Shown here one piece after another: positions 16,678 to 23,700 of a stretch of DNA of 64,000 nucleotides. Numbering within the stretch: the first letter of the stretch is position 1; each line of letters starts with the position of its first letter. Made by a program: the position numbers and the translations under genes. The DNA comes from JAOPZW01 sp963707695 (lineage in GTDB: Bacteria > Actinomycetota > Thermoleophilia > Solirubrobacterales > Solirubrobacteraceae): positions 62,001 to 126,000 of the forward strand of contig CAVPQY010000002.1 of NCBI GenBank assembly GCA_963707695.1, read 5' to 3'. The notes under the pieces were generated by a model, which saw nothing but the letters and a program-made list of their open reading frames with translations, had not been told where the DNA came from and searched no databases.

Positions 16678-17154
16678 ATGGCGCGCCAGCTCTGGCTCCT
16701 GCGGCATGGGGAGGCCGTGCCCCACGACGACGACGACGACAGCCGCCCGCTGACGGAGCGGGGGGAGGCGCAGGCGCGCGCCGCCGGCCGCGCGCTGGCC
16801 CGCCTGGGCGTCGCGGTCCACCTCTGCCTGACGAGCCCCAAGCTCCGCGCGCGGCGGACGGCCGAGCTCGCCTGCGCGGAGCTCGGGATCGAGCCGGCCG
16901 TGCACGAGCCGCTGAGGTTCGGCTTCGACGCCCGTGAGGCGCTCGCGCTGGCGAACGCCCCCGGCGCCGACCAGCGCCTGCTGCTCGTCGGCCACGAGCC
17001 GGACTTCTCGCAGGTCGTGCACGACCTGACCGGCGGCCGCGTCCAGCTCAAGAAGGGCGGCGTCGCCGGCATCCGGCTCGACGGCGGTCACGGCGAGCTC
17101 GTGCTGCTGGCGCGCCCGCGCGAGCTCGCCGTCATCGCGGCGGCGCCCGCCTAG
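16678..17154 (+). CDS. SixA-type phosphohistidine phosphatase (histidine phosphatase superfamily)
   Basis: A 158-residue phosphatase using a phosphohistidine intermediate. The RHG triad is at 9-11 (His10) and the second catalytic His106 lies in LLLVGHEPDF. An unusual run of five Asp residues (17-21) sits between the RHGEA and PLTERG segments that normally follow each other closely. SixA proteins dephosphorylate phosphohistidine on phosphorelay or PTS proteins; its target here is unknown. It converges on the DsbA-like gene with stops sharing CTAG. Confidence 0.85.
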   Translation: MARQLWLLRHGEAVPHDDDDDSRPLTERGEAQARAAGRALARLGVAVHLCLTSPKLRARRTAELACAELGIEPAVHEPLRFGFDAREALALANAPGADQRLLLVGHEPDFSQVVHDLTGGRVQLKKGGVAGIRLDGGHGELVLLARPRELAVIAAAPA

Positions 17155-17708
17155 GCCGAGCCGCCGTTCGACCCTGGGCCCGGGGTCTCCAGGACCGTGC
17201 GCAGGACGTCGACGTCGTAGCCGGCGACGTGCAGCACGCCGTCGACGAAGAGCGTGGGGGTCCCCTGCGCGCCGCTGGCCCGCGCGCTCTCGACGTCGTC
17301 CTGGATCCGTCGCCACAGCCCGTCGCGATCGTCGAGGTCCGTGGCCAGGCGCCCGGGGTCGAGCCCCACGCCGGCCGCGTGCGCGCGGAGCGCGTCGACG
17401 TCGAGCTCGTGCTGGTGGGCGAAGAGCACGTCGTGCAGCTCCCAGAAGCGGCCCTGGCGCGCCGCCGCCTCGGCGAACCCCGCGGCGGCGAGCGCGTGCG
17501 GGTGCAGGTCGGTCAGCGGCAGCTGGCGCCAGACGAGCCGCATGCGGTCGCCGAGCGCGGCCTCGACGCGCCGCACGTGCCGGTAGGCCAGCCGGGTGTA
17601 CGGGCACTCGTAGTCCCCGAAGACCAGGAGCTCGGGCACGTCCTCGCCGCCGCCGCGCCAGTGGTCGCGCTCGAGGTCGGCCGGGGGCGTGAGCCGCGGG
17701 GCGTCCAT
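17151..17708 (-). CDS. DsbA-family thioredoxin-fold protein with single active-site cysteine
   Basis: A 185-residue DsbA-like (thioredoxin_4/FrnE-type) protein. The active-site position is CPYT (35-38), so only the first Cys of CxxC remains; the cis-Pro loop GTPTLFVDG is at 149-157. No signal peptide is present, so it should act in the cytoplasm, perhaps as a glutathione-transferase-like or mycothiol-linked oxidoreductase rather than a disulfide oxidase. ATG 17708 is the natural start; GACGAT 8 nt upstream may be its -10. Divergent from the YceI operon. Confidence 0.8.
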   Translation of the reverse strand: MDAPRLTPPADLERDHWRGGGEDVPELLVFGDYECPYTRLAYRHVRRVEAALGDRMRLVWRQLPLTDLHPHALAAAGFAEAAARQGRFWELHDVLFAHQHELDVDALRAHAAGVGLDPGRLATDLDDRDGLWRRIQDDVESARASGAQGTPTLFVDGVLHVAGYDVDVLRTVLETPGPGSNGGSA

Positions 17709-17746
17709 GGCTCGGGATCGTCGCAGCGGATGGGCGAGGTGCAAAA

Positions 17747-17761
17747 CGGACTGAAAGTCCG
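17747..17761. promoter_or_regulatory. operator 1 of the yceI operon (6-3-6 palindrome)
   Basis: CGGACT-GAA-AGTCCG, a perfect palindrome just upstream of the -10 element TACACT (17763-17768). Its centre is 32 bp from that of operator 2, about three helical turns. Confidence 0.6.
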
Positions 17762-17762
17762 C

Positions 17763-17768
17763 TACACT
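17763..17768 (+). promoter_or_regulatory. -10 element of the yceI operon
   Basis: TACACT lies between the two operator palindromes, so bound repressors would bracket the promoter. The transcript would have a leader of about 45 nt with an AGAGGAG ribosome site. Confidence 0.5.
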
Positions 17769-17778
17769 GATCACTAAG

Positions 17779-17793
17779 CGGACCAACAGTCCG
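17779..17793. promoter_or_regulatory. operator 2 of the yceI operon (near-perfect palindrome)
   Basis: CGGACC-AAC-AGTCCG differs from a perfect 6-3-6 palindrome at one position and matches operator 1 in both outer arms. Located downstream of the -10 element, over the initially transcribed region. Confidence 0.6.
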
Positions 17794-17819
17794 GAACAGC
17801 ACCCAGAGGAGAGCCCCCG

Positions 17820-18359
17820 ATGGCCACCGCCACCCAGACCTTCACCCAGCCCTTCGCCGTCGATCCGATCCACTCGAGCTTCGGATTCGCGCTGCCCTAC
17901 CAGGCGTCGACCTACCGCGGCACGTTCGACGAGGTCAGCGCGACGCTGACCCCGACCGACGACGGCGCCGTCCTCGAGGGCGAGGCGAAGGTCGAGTCGA
18001 TCTCGATCCGCACGCCCGAGCAGTTCCGTCAGCACGTCCTCGCCGAGGACTTCTTCGACGTCGCCAGCCACCCGACCGTGACCTTCCGCTCCAGCGACCT
18101 GGACCTGCGCGAGGACGGCACGGCCACCGTGCGCGGCGAGCTCACGATCAAGGGCGTGACGCAGGACGTCGTCGCCTCCGGCACCTGGACGCCGCCCTTC
18201 GAGGACCCCTACGGCAACCAGCGCACGGGCTTCGAGCTCAAGGCGGACATCGACCGCACCGCGTTCGGCCTCAGCTGGAACATGGCCCTGCCGAACGGCA
18301 AGCCGGCCCTGGCGGACACCGTCACGCTGTCGGTCGACCTCCAGCTGGTCGCGGCCTAG
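17820..18359 (+). CDS. YceI-family lipid-binding-like protein
   Basis: A 179-residue YceI-domain protein, a lipocalin-like barrel that in characterised members binds a polyprenyl chain. It opens with the family signature FAVDPIHSSFGFALPY and has HPTVTFRS and LTIKGVTQDV. No signal peptide is seen, so the protein should be cytosolic, unlike the periplasmic Gram-negative relatives. AGAGGAG lies 8 nt before the ATG. It is followed after 2 nt by the FMN reductase gene and then a TetR gene; the double operator indicates tight repression, possibly relieved by redox or lipophilic stress. Confidence 0.9.
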   Translation: MATATQTFTQPFAVDPIHSSFGFALPYQASTYRGTFDEVSATLTPTDDGAVLEGEAKVESISIRTPEQFRQHVLAEDFFDVASHPTVTFRSSDLDLREDGTATVRGELTIKGVTQDVVASGTWTPPFEDPYGNQRTGFELKADIDRTAFGLSWNMALPNGKPALADTVTLSVDLQLVAA

Positions 18360-18361
18360 CC

Positions 18362-18916
18362 ATGAAGGTCCTGGGCCTCAGCGGCAGCCTGCGCGCGGAG
18401 TCCCACAACCTGCGCCTGCTCCGGGCGGCAGCCGAAGGGCTGCCGTCCGGGTGGGAGCTCGAGGTGTGGGACCGCCTGGCGGAGGTTCCGCCCTTCAACG
18501 AGGACGACGAGGACGCGGCGCCCGAGCCGGTGCGCGCGCTGAACGACGCGATCCGCGAGGCGGACGCCGTGCTCGTCGCCACCCCGGAGTACAACGCCTC
18601 CCTCCCGGGCGTCCTGAAGAACGCGCTCGACTGGGTCTCGCGGCCCTACGACGCCACGCCGCTGCGCGGCAAGCCCGTCGCCGTCGTCGGGGCCAGCACC
18701 GGCCTCTTCGGCGCGGTGTGGGCGCAGGCCGAGGGCCGCAAGGTCCTGCGGACGATCGGCGCGCACGTCCTCGAGGACGAGCTCCCGGTCGGCATCGCGC
18801 ACGAGGCCTTCGACGGGCAGGGCCGCCTGCGGGACCCCGAGCTCACGGCCCGGCTGCACGACGTCGTCTCGTCGCTCGTGCGCGAGTCCGGCACGCCGGT
18901 CGAGCAGGCGGCATGA
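18362..18916 (+). CDS. NAD(P)H-dependent FMN reductase (flavodoxin-like fold)
   Basis: A 184-residue flavoprotein of the NADPH-dependent FMN reductase family. The phosphate-binding GSLRAESHN (10-18) and the flavin-contacting TPEYNASLPGVLKNALDW segment are intact. Likely reduces FMN, quinones, azo dyes or metals in the cytosol. Starts 2 nt after the yceI stop, so it is co-transcribed and probably translationally coupled. The physiological acceptor is unknown. Confidence 0.9.
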   Translation: MKVLGLSGSLRAESHNLRLLRAAAEGLPSGWELEVWDRLAEVPPFNEDDEDAAPEPVRALNDAIREADAVLVATPEYNASLPGVLKNALDWVSRPYDATPLRGKPVAVVGASTGLFGAVWAQAEGRKVLRTIGAHVLEDELPVGIAHEAFDGQGRLRDPELTARLHDVVSSLVRESGTPVEQAA

Positions 18917-18923
18917 TGGCGCT

Positions 18924-19535
18924 GTGCCGGTCCAGGTCCCTCTAGCGCTCCCCGTCGTCGAGTCGTCCCCGGTCCGGGAGCGCACGGACGCCGCGCGCAA
19001 CCGGGCGCGCATCCTGGAGGCGGCCGAGCGGCTCTTCGCCGAGCGCGGCCCGACCGCCGTGTCGATGGACGACGTCGCGCGGGCAGCGTGCGTCGGCAAG
19101 GGGACGCTCTACCGCCGCTTCGGCGACCGCGAGAGCCTCGTGCTGGCGCTCCTCGGCGAGCGCGAGCTGGCCTTCCAGGAGGAGGTGCTGCGCGGGGCGC
19201 CGCCGCTCGGCCCGGGAGCGGACCCGCTCGAGCGCCTGCACGCCTTCGGCCCCGCCTACCTCGAGCTGCTGGCGGAGATCGGGCCGCTGCTCGCGGCCGC
19301 CGAGACGCACCAGCCGCAGGCGCGGTTCGACCTCGCCCCCTACGCCGCCTACCGGCTGCACCTGCGCGTGCTGCTCGAGCAGGCCGCCCCGGGCACCGAC
19401 GTCGAGTGGGCTGCGGAGGCCCTGATGGCGCTCATCAGCGCCTCGTTCGTGCTGCACCTGGACCGGCGCGGGTTCGACCGCGACCGCCTGGTGACGGGCT
19501 GGTGCCGCACGGTCGACGCGCTCGCCCGGCGGTAG
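18924..19535 (+). CDS. TetR-family regulator, probable local repressor of the yceI operon
   Basis: A 203-residue TetR protein. The DNA-binding head covers about residues 18-65, with GKGTLYRRFGDRESL as the recognition helix region. It is the third gene of the yceI-FMN reductase unit (7 nt gap), the usual place for an autoregulating repressor. The two 15-bp palindromes at 17747 and 17779 have the size expected for TetR dimers, so it is the leading candidate to bind them; this is inference. GTG start. Confidence 0.85.
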   Translation: MPVQVPLALPVVESSPVRERTDAARNRARILEAAERLFAERGPTAVSMDDVARAACVGKGTLYRRFGDRESLVLALLGERELAFQEEVLRGAPPLGPGADPLERLHAFGPAYLELLAEIGPLLAAAETHQPQARFDLAPYAAYRLHLRVLLEQAAPGTDVEWAAEALMALISASFVLHLDRRGFDRDRLVTGWCRTVDALARR

Positions 19536-19544
19536 GGCCCCTCG

Positions 19545-19550
19545 TACCAT
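19545..19550 (+). promoter_or_regulatory. -10 element of the Fpg gene
   Basis: TACCAT ends 7 nt before the GTG at 19558; GGAGG also lies just before the start, so either leaderless or short-leader initiation is possible. Confidence 0.4.
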
Positions 19551-19557
19551 CGGAGGG

Positions 19558-20412
19558 GTGCCCGAGCTCCCCGAGGTCGAGATCACGGCCCGCCGCCTCT
19601 CGGAGGCCGTCGCGGGCGCCGTCGTCGAGGGCACGCTCGCCCCGGGCCTCAACGCGCTGAAGACGTTCGACCCGCCGCTGGCGGCGCTCGACGGCCGCGC
19701 CCTGCGGGGCGTGCGCCGCCGGGGCAAGCACCTCGTGATCGACGTCGACGGCGACCTCGCCGTGCTCGTGCACCTCATGTCCGCCGGGCGGCTGCAGCTC
19801 TTCGACAAGCGCGCCTCGCTGCGCGACCGGACCTCGCGGCTGCTCATCCGGCTGACGGACGGGCGCGAGCTGCGCCTGCGGGAGTTCGGGACGAAGCAGG
19901 CCGCCTGGGTCAAGGTGCTGCGCGCCGCGGACCTCGAGGAGGACGACGCGCTGGCGACGCTCGGACCGGACGCCTGGCCCGACCCGCCCGCCGACCTGCG
20001 CGAGCGCCTGGCGGCGCAGGGCGCGCGGCCGCTGCACGGCGTGCTGCGCGACCAGCGCGTGCTGGCCGGCATCGGGCGCTCGTGGGTCGACGAGGTCCTC
20101 TGGACCGCGCGGCTCTCGCCCTTCAAGCGCGGCGACGACCTCGGCGAGGACGAAGCCGAGGTCCTGCGCGACGCGATGCGCGAGCGGCTCGGCGGCGCGC
20201 TCGCGCACTACGAGGAGGTCGTGCACCTGCCGATCCCGGACAAGCTCCCGCTGCCGCTCGAGGTGCACCGCCACCAGGGCGAGCCGTGCCCGCGGTGCGG
20301 CACCACCATCGAGGCGGTGCACTACGAGGACTACGTCATGTGCTACTGCCCGCAGGACCAGACCGGCGGCCGCGTGCTGAAGGACCGCCGGCTGTCGCGG
20401 CTGCTGAAGTAG
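19558..20412 (+). CDS. Fpg/Nei-family DNA glycosylase/AP lyase
   Basis: A 284-residue base-excision repair glycosylase. After Met removal the catalytic Pro and Glu head PELPEVE; Lys in RRRGKHL is the conserved minor-groove lysine, and the H2TH region lies at about 150-200. The C-terminal zinc finger begins CPRCG, but the second pair reads CYCPQDQTGG: the last ligand cysteine of the usual CPxCQ is Asp, with an extra Cys two residues before. Expected to remove oxidised purines or pyrimidines; the exact specificity (MutM or Nei) is unsettled. GTG start. Confidence 0.9.
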   Translation: MPELPEVEITARRLSEAVAGAVVEGTLAPGLNALKTFDPPLAALDGRALRGVRRRGKHLVIDVDGDLAVLVHLMSAGRLQLFDKRASLRDRTSRLLIRLTDGRELRLREFGTKQAAWVKVLRAADLEEDDALATLGPDAWPDPPADLRERLAAQGARPLHGVLRDQRVLAGIGRSWVDEVLWTARLSPFKRGDDLGEDEAEVLRDAMRERLGGALAHYEEVVHLPIPDKLPLPLEVHRHQGEPCPRCGTTIEAVHYEDYVMCYCPQDQTGGRVLKDRRLSRLLK

Positions 20413-20419
20413 CTCCGCC

Positions 20420-20914
20420 TCAGCGCCGCACGACCGTCCGGCTCCAGTCGGCCGGGTCGCTCCAGACGGCGCCGTCCTCCCGCAGCGTCCCCATGCCCAC
20501 CTTCATCCTGGTGGTCTTGTACTTCCGCATGATCCGGATGGCGACGCGCGTCAGGCGCGGGCGGAGGGTGAACGCGCCCGCGGCCTTCAGCCCGCGCTCC
20601 TTCACCTTCGACACGTAGAGGTGGTGATGGCCGCCGGCGATCGTGAGGTCGCGGCTCTGCGGCGTCATCGCGACGAACTCCGGGACCGAGAAGAAGCGCG
20701 CGGGACCGTCGCACGTGATGCGGATCGGCATGCCGTGGCGGACGACGTCGGCGAGCCGGTAGCTCGCCCGCAGCTCCTGATGGCAGTGGACGCCGCCCTT
20801 CGGCGCGGGCGAGCCCGAGCCGGCGACCGCGGGGACGGCGGTCGCGCACACCGCGGCGGTGGCCGCGGCGGCGGCGGTGGCAGCGGCGCGCGCCGCTCGG
20901 CGGGTGGGGGTCAC
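20420..20914 (-). CDS. secreted hypothetical protein
   Basis: A 164-residue protein beginning VTPTRRAARA with an Ala-rich hydrophobic segment (7-31, then AVAGSG), read as a signal peptide. The mature part (about 130 residues) is basic and has two cysteines (VHCHQ and ITCDG) that could form a disulfide, plus a GGHHHLYV segment. No family recognised. The GTG at 20914 is preferred over upstream in-frame codons because it gives a normal signal peptide. It converges on the Fpg gene. Confidence 0.6.
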   Translation of the reverse strand: MTPTRRAARAAATAAAAATAAVCATAVPAVAGSGSPAPKGGVHCHQELRASYRLADVVRHGMPIRITCDGPARFFSVPEFVAMTPQSRDLTIAGGHHHLYVSKVKERGLKAAGAFTLRPRLTRVAIRIMRKYKTTRMKVGMGTLREDGAVWSDPADWSRTVVRR

Positions 20915-21129
20915 GGCGCGCAAGCCAACCGGCCGGGCGCGCCGCTCGCACGGCGGATACCTCCACACTGCACGGCGGGCTGCCTCCGGGATCCGCGTGC
21001 GCCGAGGGGGAGCGACTACGGATGCCACGCGCCGGGCGAAGCGGTAGACGTCGGGACGTCGAGAACGGAGGTGGAGCGGATGAGGGAGCCGGGGGTCGGT
21101 CCTCCACGCCTCTGCCGGTTGGAGGGATC
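20915..21129. other. 215-bp divergent intergenic region
   Basis: Separates two divergently transcribed secreted-protein genes. A GACGTC-GG-GACGTC repeat lies at 21047-21060 and could be a regulatory site. Possible -10 sequences include TAGACG at 21045 for the rightward gene. No open frame here looks coding. Confidence 0.4.
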
Positions 21130-21777
21130 ATGAGAAGGTTCGAGGTCAGCATGCTCGTCGTCCCGGCGGTGATCGCGGGCATCGTGCTCGCGACGTCAGC
21201 GGCGTCGCCGACAGCTGCCGCGCAGGCCCAGGCGCAGGCGCCCTACGGCGACTCCGTCGCCGCGACGGCCGGCGTGGGAGTCGGGACGGTCGGCAGCTGG
21301 GGGTTCACGATCGACGCGCGCAGTGGTCCGTCCGGAGAGGCACCCACGGGCTCGATCACGGTGAACTCGCTGTACTTCGGGCCGTACTCCTTCTCGGTCT
21401 CGTGCCTCACGGTGAGCGGCAACCGCGCGGCGATGATCGGGGTCAGGTCGGTCCCACCGGCTCCGCTCCAACCCACGTGGGTGCTGGTCACCGTCGAGGA
21501 CAACGGCGGACCGGGCCAGGGCCGGCTCGGATTCGACTGGGACTTCGTCCCGCCCTACCCGCCCGTGCCGCCGCCGGTACCGGCCCCGACGGCGTGCCCC
21601 ATCCGAATCGAGAGCCTCGGCCCCATCCGCGACGGGGACATCACCGTCGTGGACGTCCCGGCGCTTCCGACGACCAGGCAGCAGTGCCTCGACGGCGGCT
21701 GGCGCACGTTCGGCGCCGCGTTCCGCAACCAGGGGCAGTGCGTGGCGGCCGTGCGGCATGAGGCCCGCTCCGCCTGA
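21130..21777 (+). CDS. secreted protein with C-terminal GGWRxFG / NQGxC motif
   Basis: A 215-residue exported protein. A signal peptide (about 1-32, ending AAAQAQA) precedes a predicted beta-rich body and a Pro-rich linker (YPPVPPPVPAP), then a tail with CLDGGWRTFGAAFRNQGQC. The same Cys-x3-GGWRxFG...NQGxC pattern ends many secreted actinobacterial proteins of unknown function. The ATG at 21130 has GGAGGG directly upstream. Four cysteines in the mature protein suggest disulfides. Function unknown. Confidence 0.7.
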   Translation: MRRFEVSMLVVPAVIAGIVLATSAASPTAAAQAQAQAPYGDSVAATAGVGVGTVGSWGFTIDARSGPSGEAPTGSITVNSLYFGPYSFSVSCLTVSGNRAAMIGVRSVPPAPLQPTWVLVTVEDNGGPGQGRLGFDWDFVPPYPPVPPPVPAPTACPIRIESLGPIRDGDITVVDVPALPTTRQQCLDGGWRTFGAAFRNQGQCVAAVRHEARSA

Positions 21778-21821
21778 CGCACCCACGATCTCCGCAGGGT
21801 CGAGCGACGAGGAGCGCAGCG

Positions 21822-21877
21822 ATGGTCGAGCAGGGTCAGCAGGCGCCCGACTTCGAGCTCCCCGACCAGGACGGCAC
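21822..21877 (+). pseudogene. truncated duplicate of the bcp peroxiredoxin 5' end
   Basis: The first 18 codons read MVEQGQQAPDFELPDQDG, matching MVEQGQRAPDFELPNQDG of the intact bcp gene at 22495 with two substitutions; the bases just upstream of the start are also similar. Similarity then stops, apart from a shared CACGCCCGG that also occurs in bcp around its active-site Cys codon and may mark a deletion junction. The remaining frame runs on to 22139 without peroxiredoxin features and overlaps the following gene, so this copy is non-functional. Confidence 0.7.
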
Positions 21878-21978
21878 GCCCGGGATCTGCAAGCAGTACG
21901 GCGATGTCGCGGAGTCTGAGCGGAACCGTGCGGATAGGCGTAGGTTCGGAACGCCCAGCGACCGAATGGACGGGAAGC

Positions 21979-22254
21979 ATGATTTTCATCACGACGTACA
22001 AGATCAAGCCGTTCCTCACCAAGGCGGAGACGAGGGAGCTGTTGGGCGTCTTCGCGAAAGAGGGTCCGGGACCCGGCGCAACAGCGCACTACGTGGCCGC
22101 CGACGGCAGCCATGGCTTGGTGATCTCGGAGAACGATGATCTGGAAGGCGCGTACCGGAACATCCAGAACTACACGCAGTGGGTCGAGTACGACACCAAG
22201 CCGGTGCTGAAGGTCGAGCAGGCCGTGCCCCTCATCATGGACGCGATCTCTTGA
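21979..22254 (+). CDS. DUF3303-like small protein
   Basis: A 91-residue protein starting MIFITTYKIKPFLTKAETRE and containing GSHGLVISENDDLEGAYRN and WVEYDTKPVLKVEQA. The pattern of a short beta strand start, an E-x-DD acidic motif and a closing TPV-like strand resembles DUF3303 (dimeric alpha/beta barrel fold). Function unknown. Its codon choice is less GC-extreme than the neighbours (ATT, TTC-ATC-ACG run, CTT codons), and it sits between two copies of bcp sequence, which suggests acquisition together with that duplication. Confidence 0.65.
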   Translation: MIFITTYKIKPFLTKAETRELLGVFAKEGPGPGATAHYVAADGSHGLVISENDDLEGAYRNIQNYTQWVEYDTKPVLKVEQAVPLIMDAIS

Positions 22255-22494
22255 TGTAGGCACGTCGACGACGTGCGGGCCTCCCCTGGTCGCTGTCGAC
22301 GAACACGCGGCGGCCAGGGCACCCACCGACGGATCGCGAGCGTCCCGCCGATGACGACGGGCAGTCGGGGGGGCCTGCTGGTCCACGCGGGCGACCTACG
22401 CGCTAGGAGGCCGCGCGCACGCGAGGATCCAGGCGGGCCCGCAGGAGATCGCGCGGTCGTACGATCCGCTGAGCCTCCAAGCGAAGGGACAGCG
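22255..22494. other. 240-bp intergenic region between the DUF3303-like gene and bcp
   Basis: No convincing coding frame. It ends in the bcp promoter: TACGAT near 22459 is a plausible -10, and an AAGGGA ribosome site precedes the ATG. A CGTCGACGACG palindromic patch lies near 22263. Base composition is as GC-rich as the surroundings. Confidence 0.4.
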
Positions 22495-22953
22495 ATGGTC
22501 GAGCAGGGTCAGCGGGCGCCGGACTTCGAGCTGCCGAACCAGGACGGCGAGCTCGTCCGGCTTGCCGAGCTGCGCGGCAAGCCCCTAGTGCTGTTCTTCT
22601 ACCCCAAGGCCGACACGCCCGGATGCACGACGCAGGCCTGCGGGGTGCGCGACCACGCCGAGGACTACGACGCCGCGGGCGCGGTCGTCCTCGGGATCTC
22701 GCCCGACCCCGTCGCGGCGATCAAGAGGTTCCACGACAAGCAGGGCCTGAACTTCACGCTGCTGGCCGACGAGGACCACGCGGTCGCCGAGGCGTACGGC
22801 GTCTGGGTCGAGAAGTCGATGTACGGCCGGACCTACCTCGGGAACGAGCGCACGACCTTCGTCCTCGACGAGGAGGGGAAGGTCACCGACGTCCTGCGGA
22901 AGGTCAAGCCGAAGGAGCACGACGGGCTCGTGCTGGGCGCGCTCGGCGCCTGA
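22495..22953 (+). CDS. bcp: thioredoxin-dependent thiol peroxidase, Bcp/PrxQ type
   Basis: A 152-residue atypical 2-Cys peroxiredoxin that reduces hydrogen peroxide and organic hydroperoxides using thioredoxin. The peroxidatic motif DTPGCTTQACGVRD gives the peroxidatic Cys (about 44) and a resolving Cys five residues later, the Bcp spacing. YGVWVEKSMYGR and a typical RTTFVLD strand follow. The ATG at 22495 is the true start; longer frames upstream lack family similarity. A truncated copy of its 5' end lies 673 bp upstream. Confidence 0.92.
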   Translation: MVEQGQRAPDFELPNQDGELVRLAELRGKPLVLFFYPKADTPGCTTQACGVRDHAEDYDAAGAVVLGISPDPVAAIKRFHDKQGLNFTLLADEDHAVAEAYGVWVEKSMYGRTYLGNERTTFVLDEEGKVTDVLRKVKPKEHDGLVLGALGA

Positions 22954-22960
22954 GCCGGCC

Positions 22961-23221
22961 TCAGGCGTCCCAGTCGCGGATCTCGTAGCTCCGGACGACC
23001 CCCTCGCGGACGAACGGGTCGCCGGCGACGAAGGCCTCGGCGGCTTCGCGGGTCGAGAAGATCGCCATCGAACCCTGGGCTTGGGGATCGCCGAAGGTCC
23101 CGACGAGCAGCAGCGTGCCAGCGGCCTCGAACTCGTCCAGTCGCGCCCGATGGGCGGGGAAGTGCGCCGGCGCCCGGGCGAGGACGTCGTCGGCGCTCTC
23201 GTACAGGACGACGGCCTTCAT
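22961..23221 (-). CDS. YciI-family protein
   Basis: An 86-residue dimeric alpha/beta-barrel protein of the YciI family. The conserved FPAHRARLDEFEAAG segment with its His and the later GDPFVREGVV are present; in studied members a His-Asp pair is thought to be catalytic. Last gene of the arsR-AHSA1-yciI operon; its ATG overlaps the AHSA1 stop by 4 nt (ATGA). This three-gene order is common in actinobacteria, but no reaction is established. Confidence 0.85.
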   Translation of the reverse strand: MKAVVLYESADDVLARAPAHFPAHRARLDEFEAAGTLLLVGTFGDPQAQGSMAIFSTREAAEAFVAGDPFVREGVVRSYEIRDWDA

Positions 23222-23700
23222 CGCGCGCCGGCCTCGGACGCGTAGCGCGCCAGCAGGCCGCCCCATCCGCCGTCGGAGCCGACCGACGCGCGCATGGCCT
23301 CGCCGCCCTCCGCGTAGCGCTCGAACCCACGATGCACGAGCGTCACGGCCGTCGTGCCCTCGCCCTCCGGCGCGAAGGTCACCTCGACCTCGCTGGCCCG
23401 GGCCGGGTCGGGCTCGAAGGTCCACTCGGGCGTCAAGAGCCACGCGAGGAGCAGCCGGTGCGGCGGGTCCCAGACCAGCACCCGGCCCCAGTCGGTCTCC
23501 GTGCCGTCGTCGGCGCGGCTGAAGCAGCGGCCGCCCGCGAAGGGCTCGAGCACGGTGGTGGCCGGCGTCGCGCCGAGGTGGTGGGAGTCCCGGGGCCACC
23601 AGGTGGCGGTCTCCCGCGCGAACACGTCGAACGCGCGGGCCGGCGGGACGGCCACGGTGAGGCGGCGCCGGACGGCGTCGAGCGTCGTCTGGTCGGTCAT
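23218..23700 (-). CDS. SRPBCC / AHSA1-domain protein
   Basis: A 160-residue START-like fold protein of the Aha1-C (AHSA1) type. Hallmarks are the VAVPPARAFDVFARE start, EPFAGGRCF, WDPPHRLLLAW and the C-terminal GWGGLLARYA helix. Such proteins bind small hydrophobic ligands and are commonly paired with ArsR repressors, as here, where both ends overlap neighbours by 4 nt. Ligand unknown. Confidence 0.88.
   Translation of the reverse strand: MTDQTTLDAVRRRLTVAVPPARAFDVFARETATWWPRDSHHLGATPATTVLEPFAGGRCFSRADDGTETDWGRVLVWDPPHRLLLAWLLTPEWTFEPDPARASEVEVTFAPEGEGTTAVTLVHRGFERYAEGGEAMRASVGSDGGWGGLLARYASEAGAR

Noticed and set aside
21822..22139. A genuine 105-residue gene starting with the bcp-like N-terminus
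   Set aside because: Only the first 18 codons resemble a protein family; the rest is unlike peroxiredoxin and overlaps the DUF3303-like gene in another frame.
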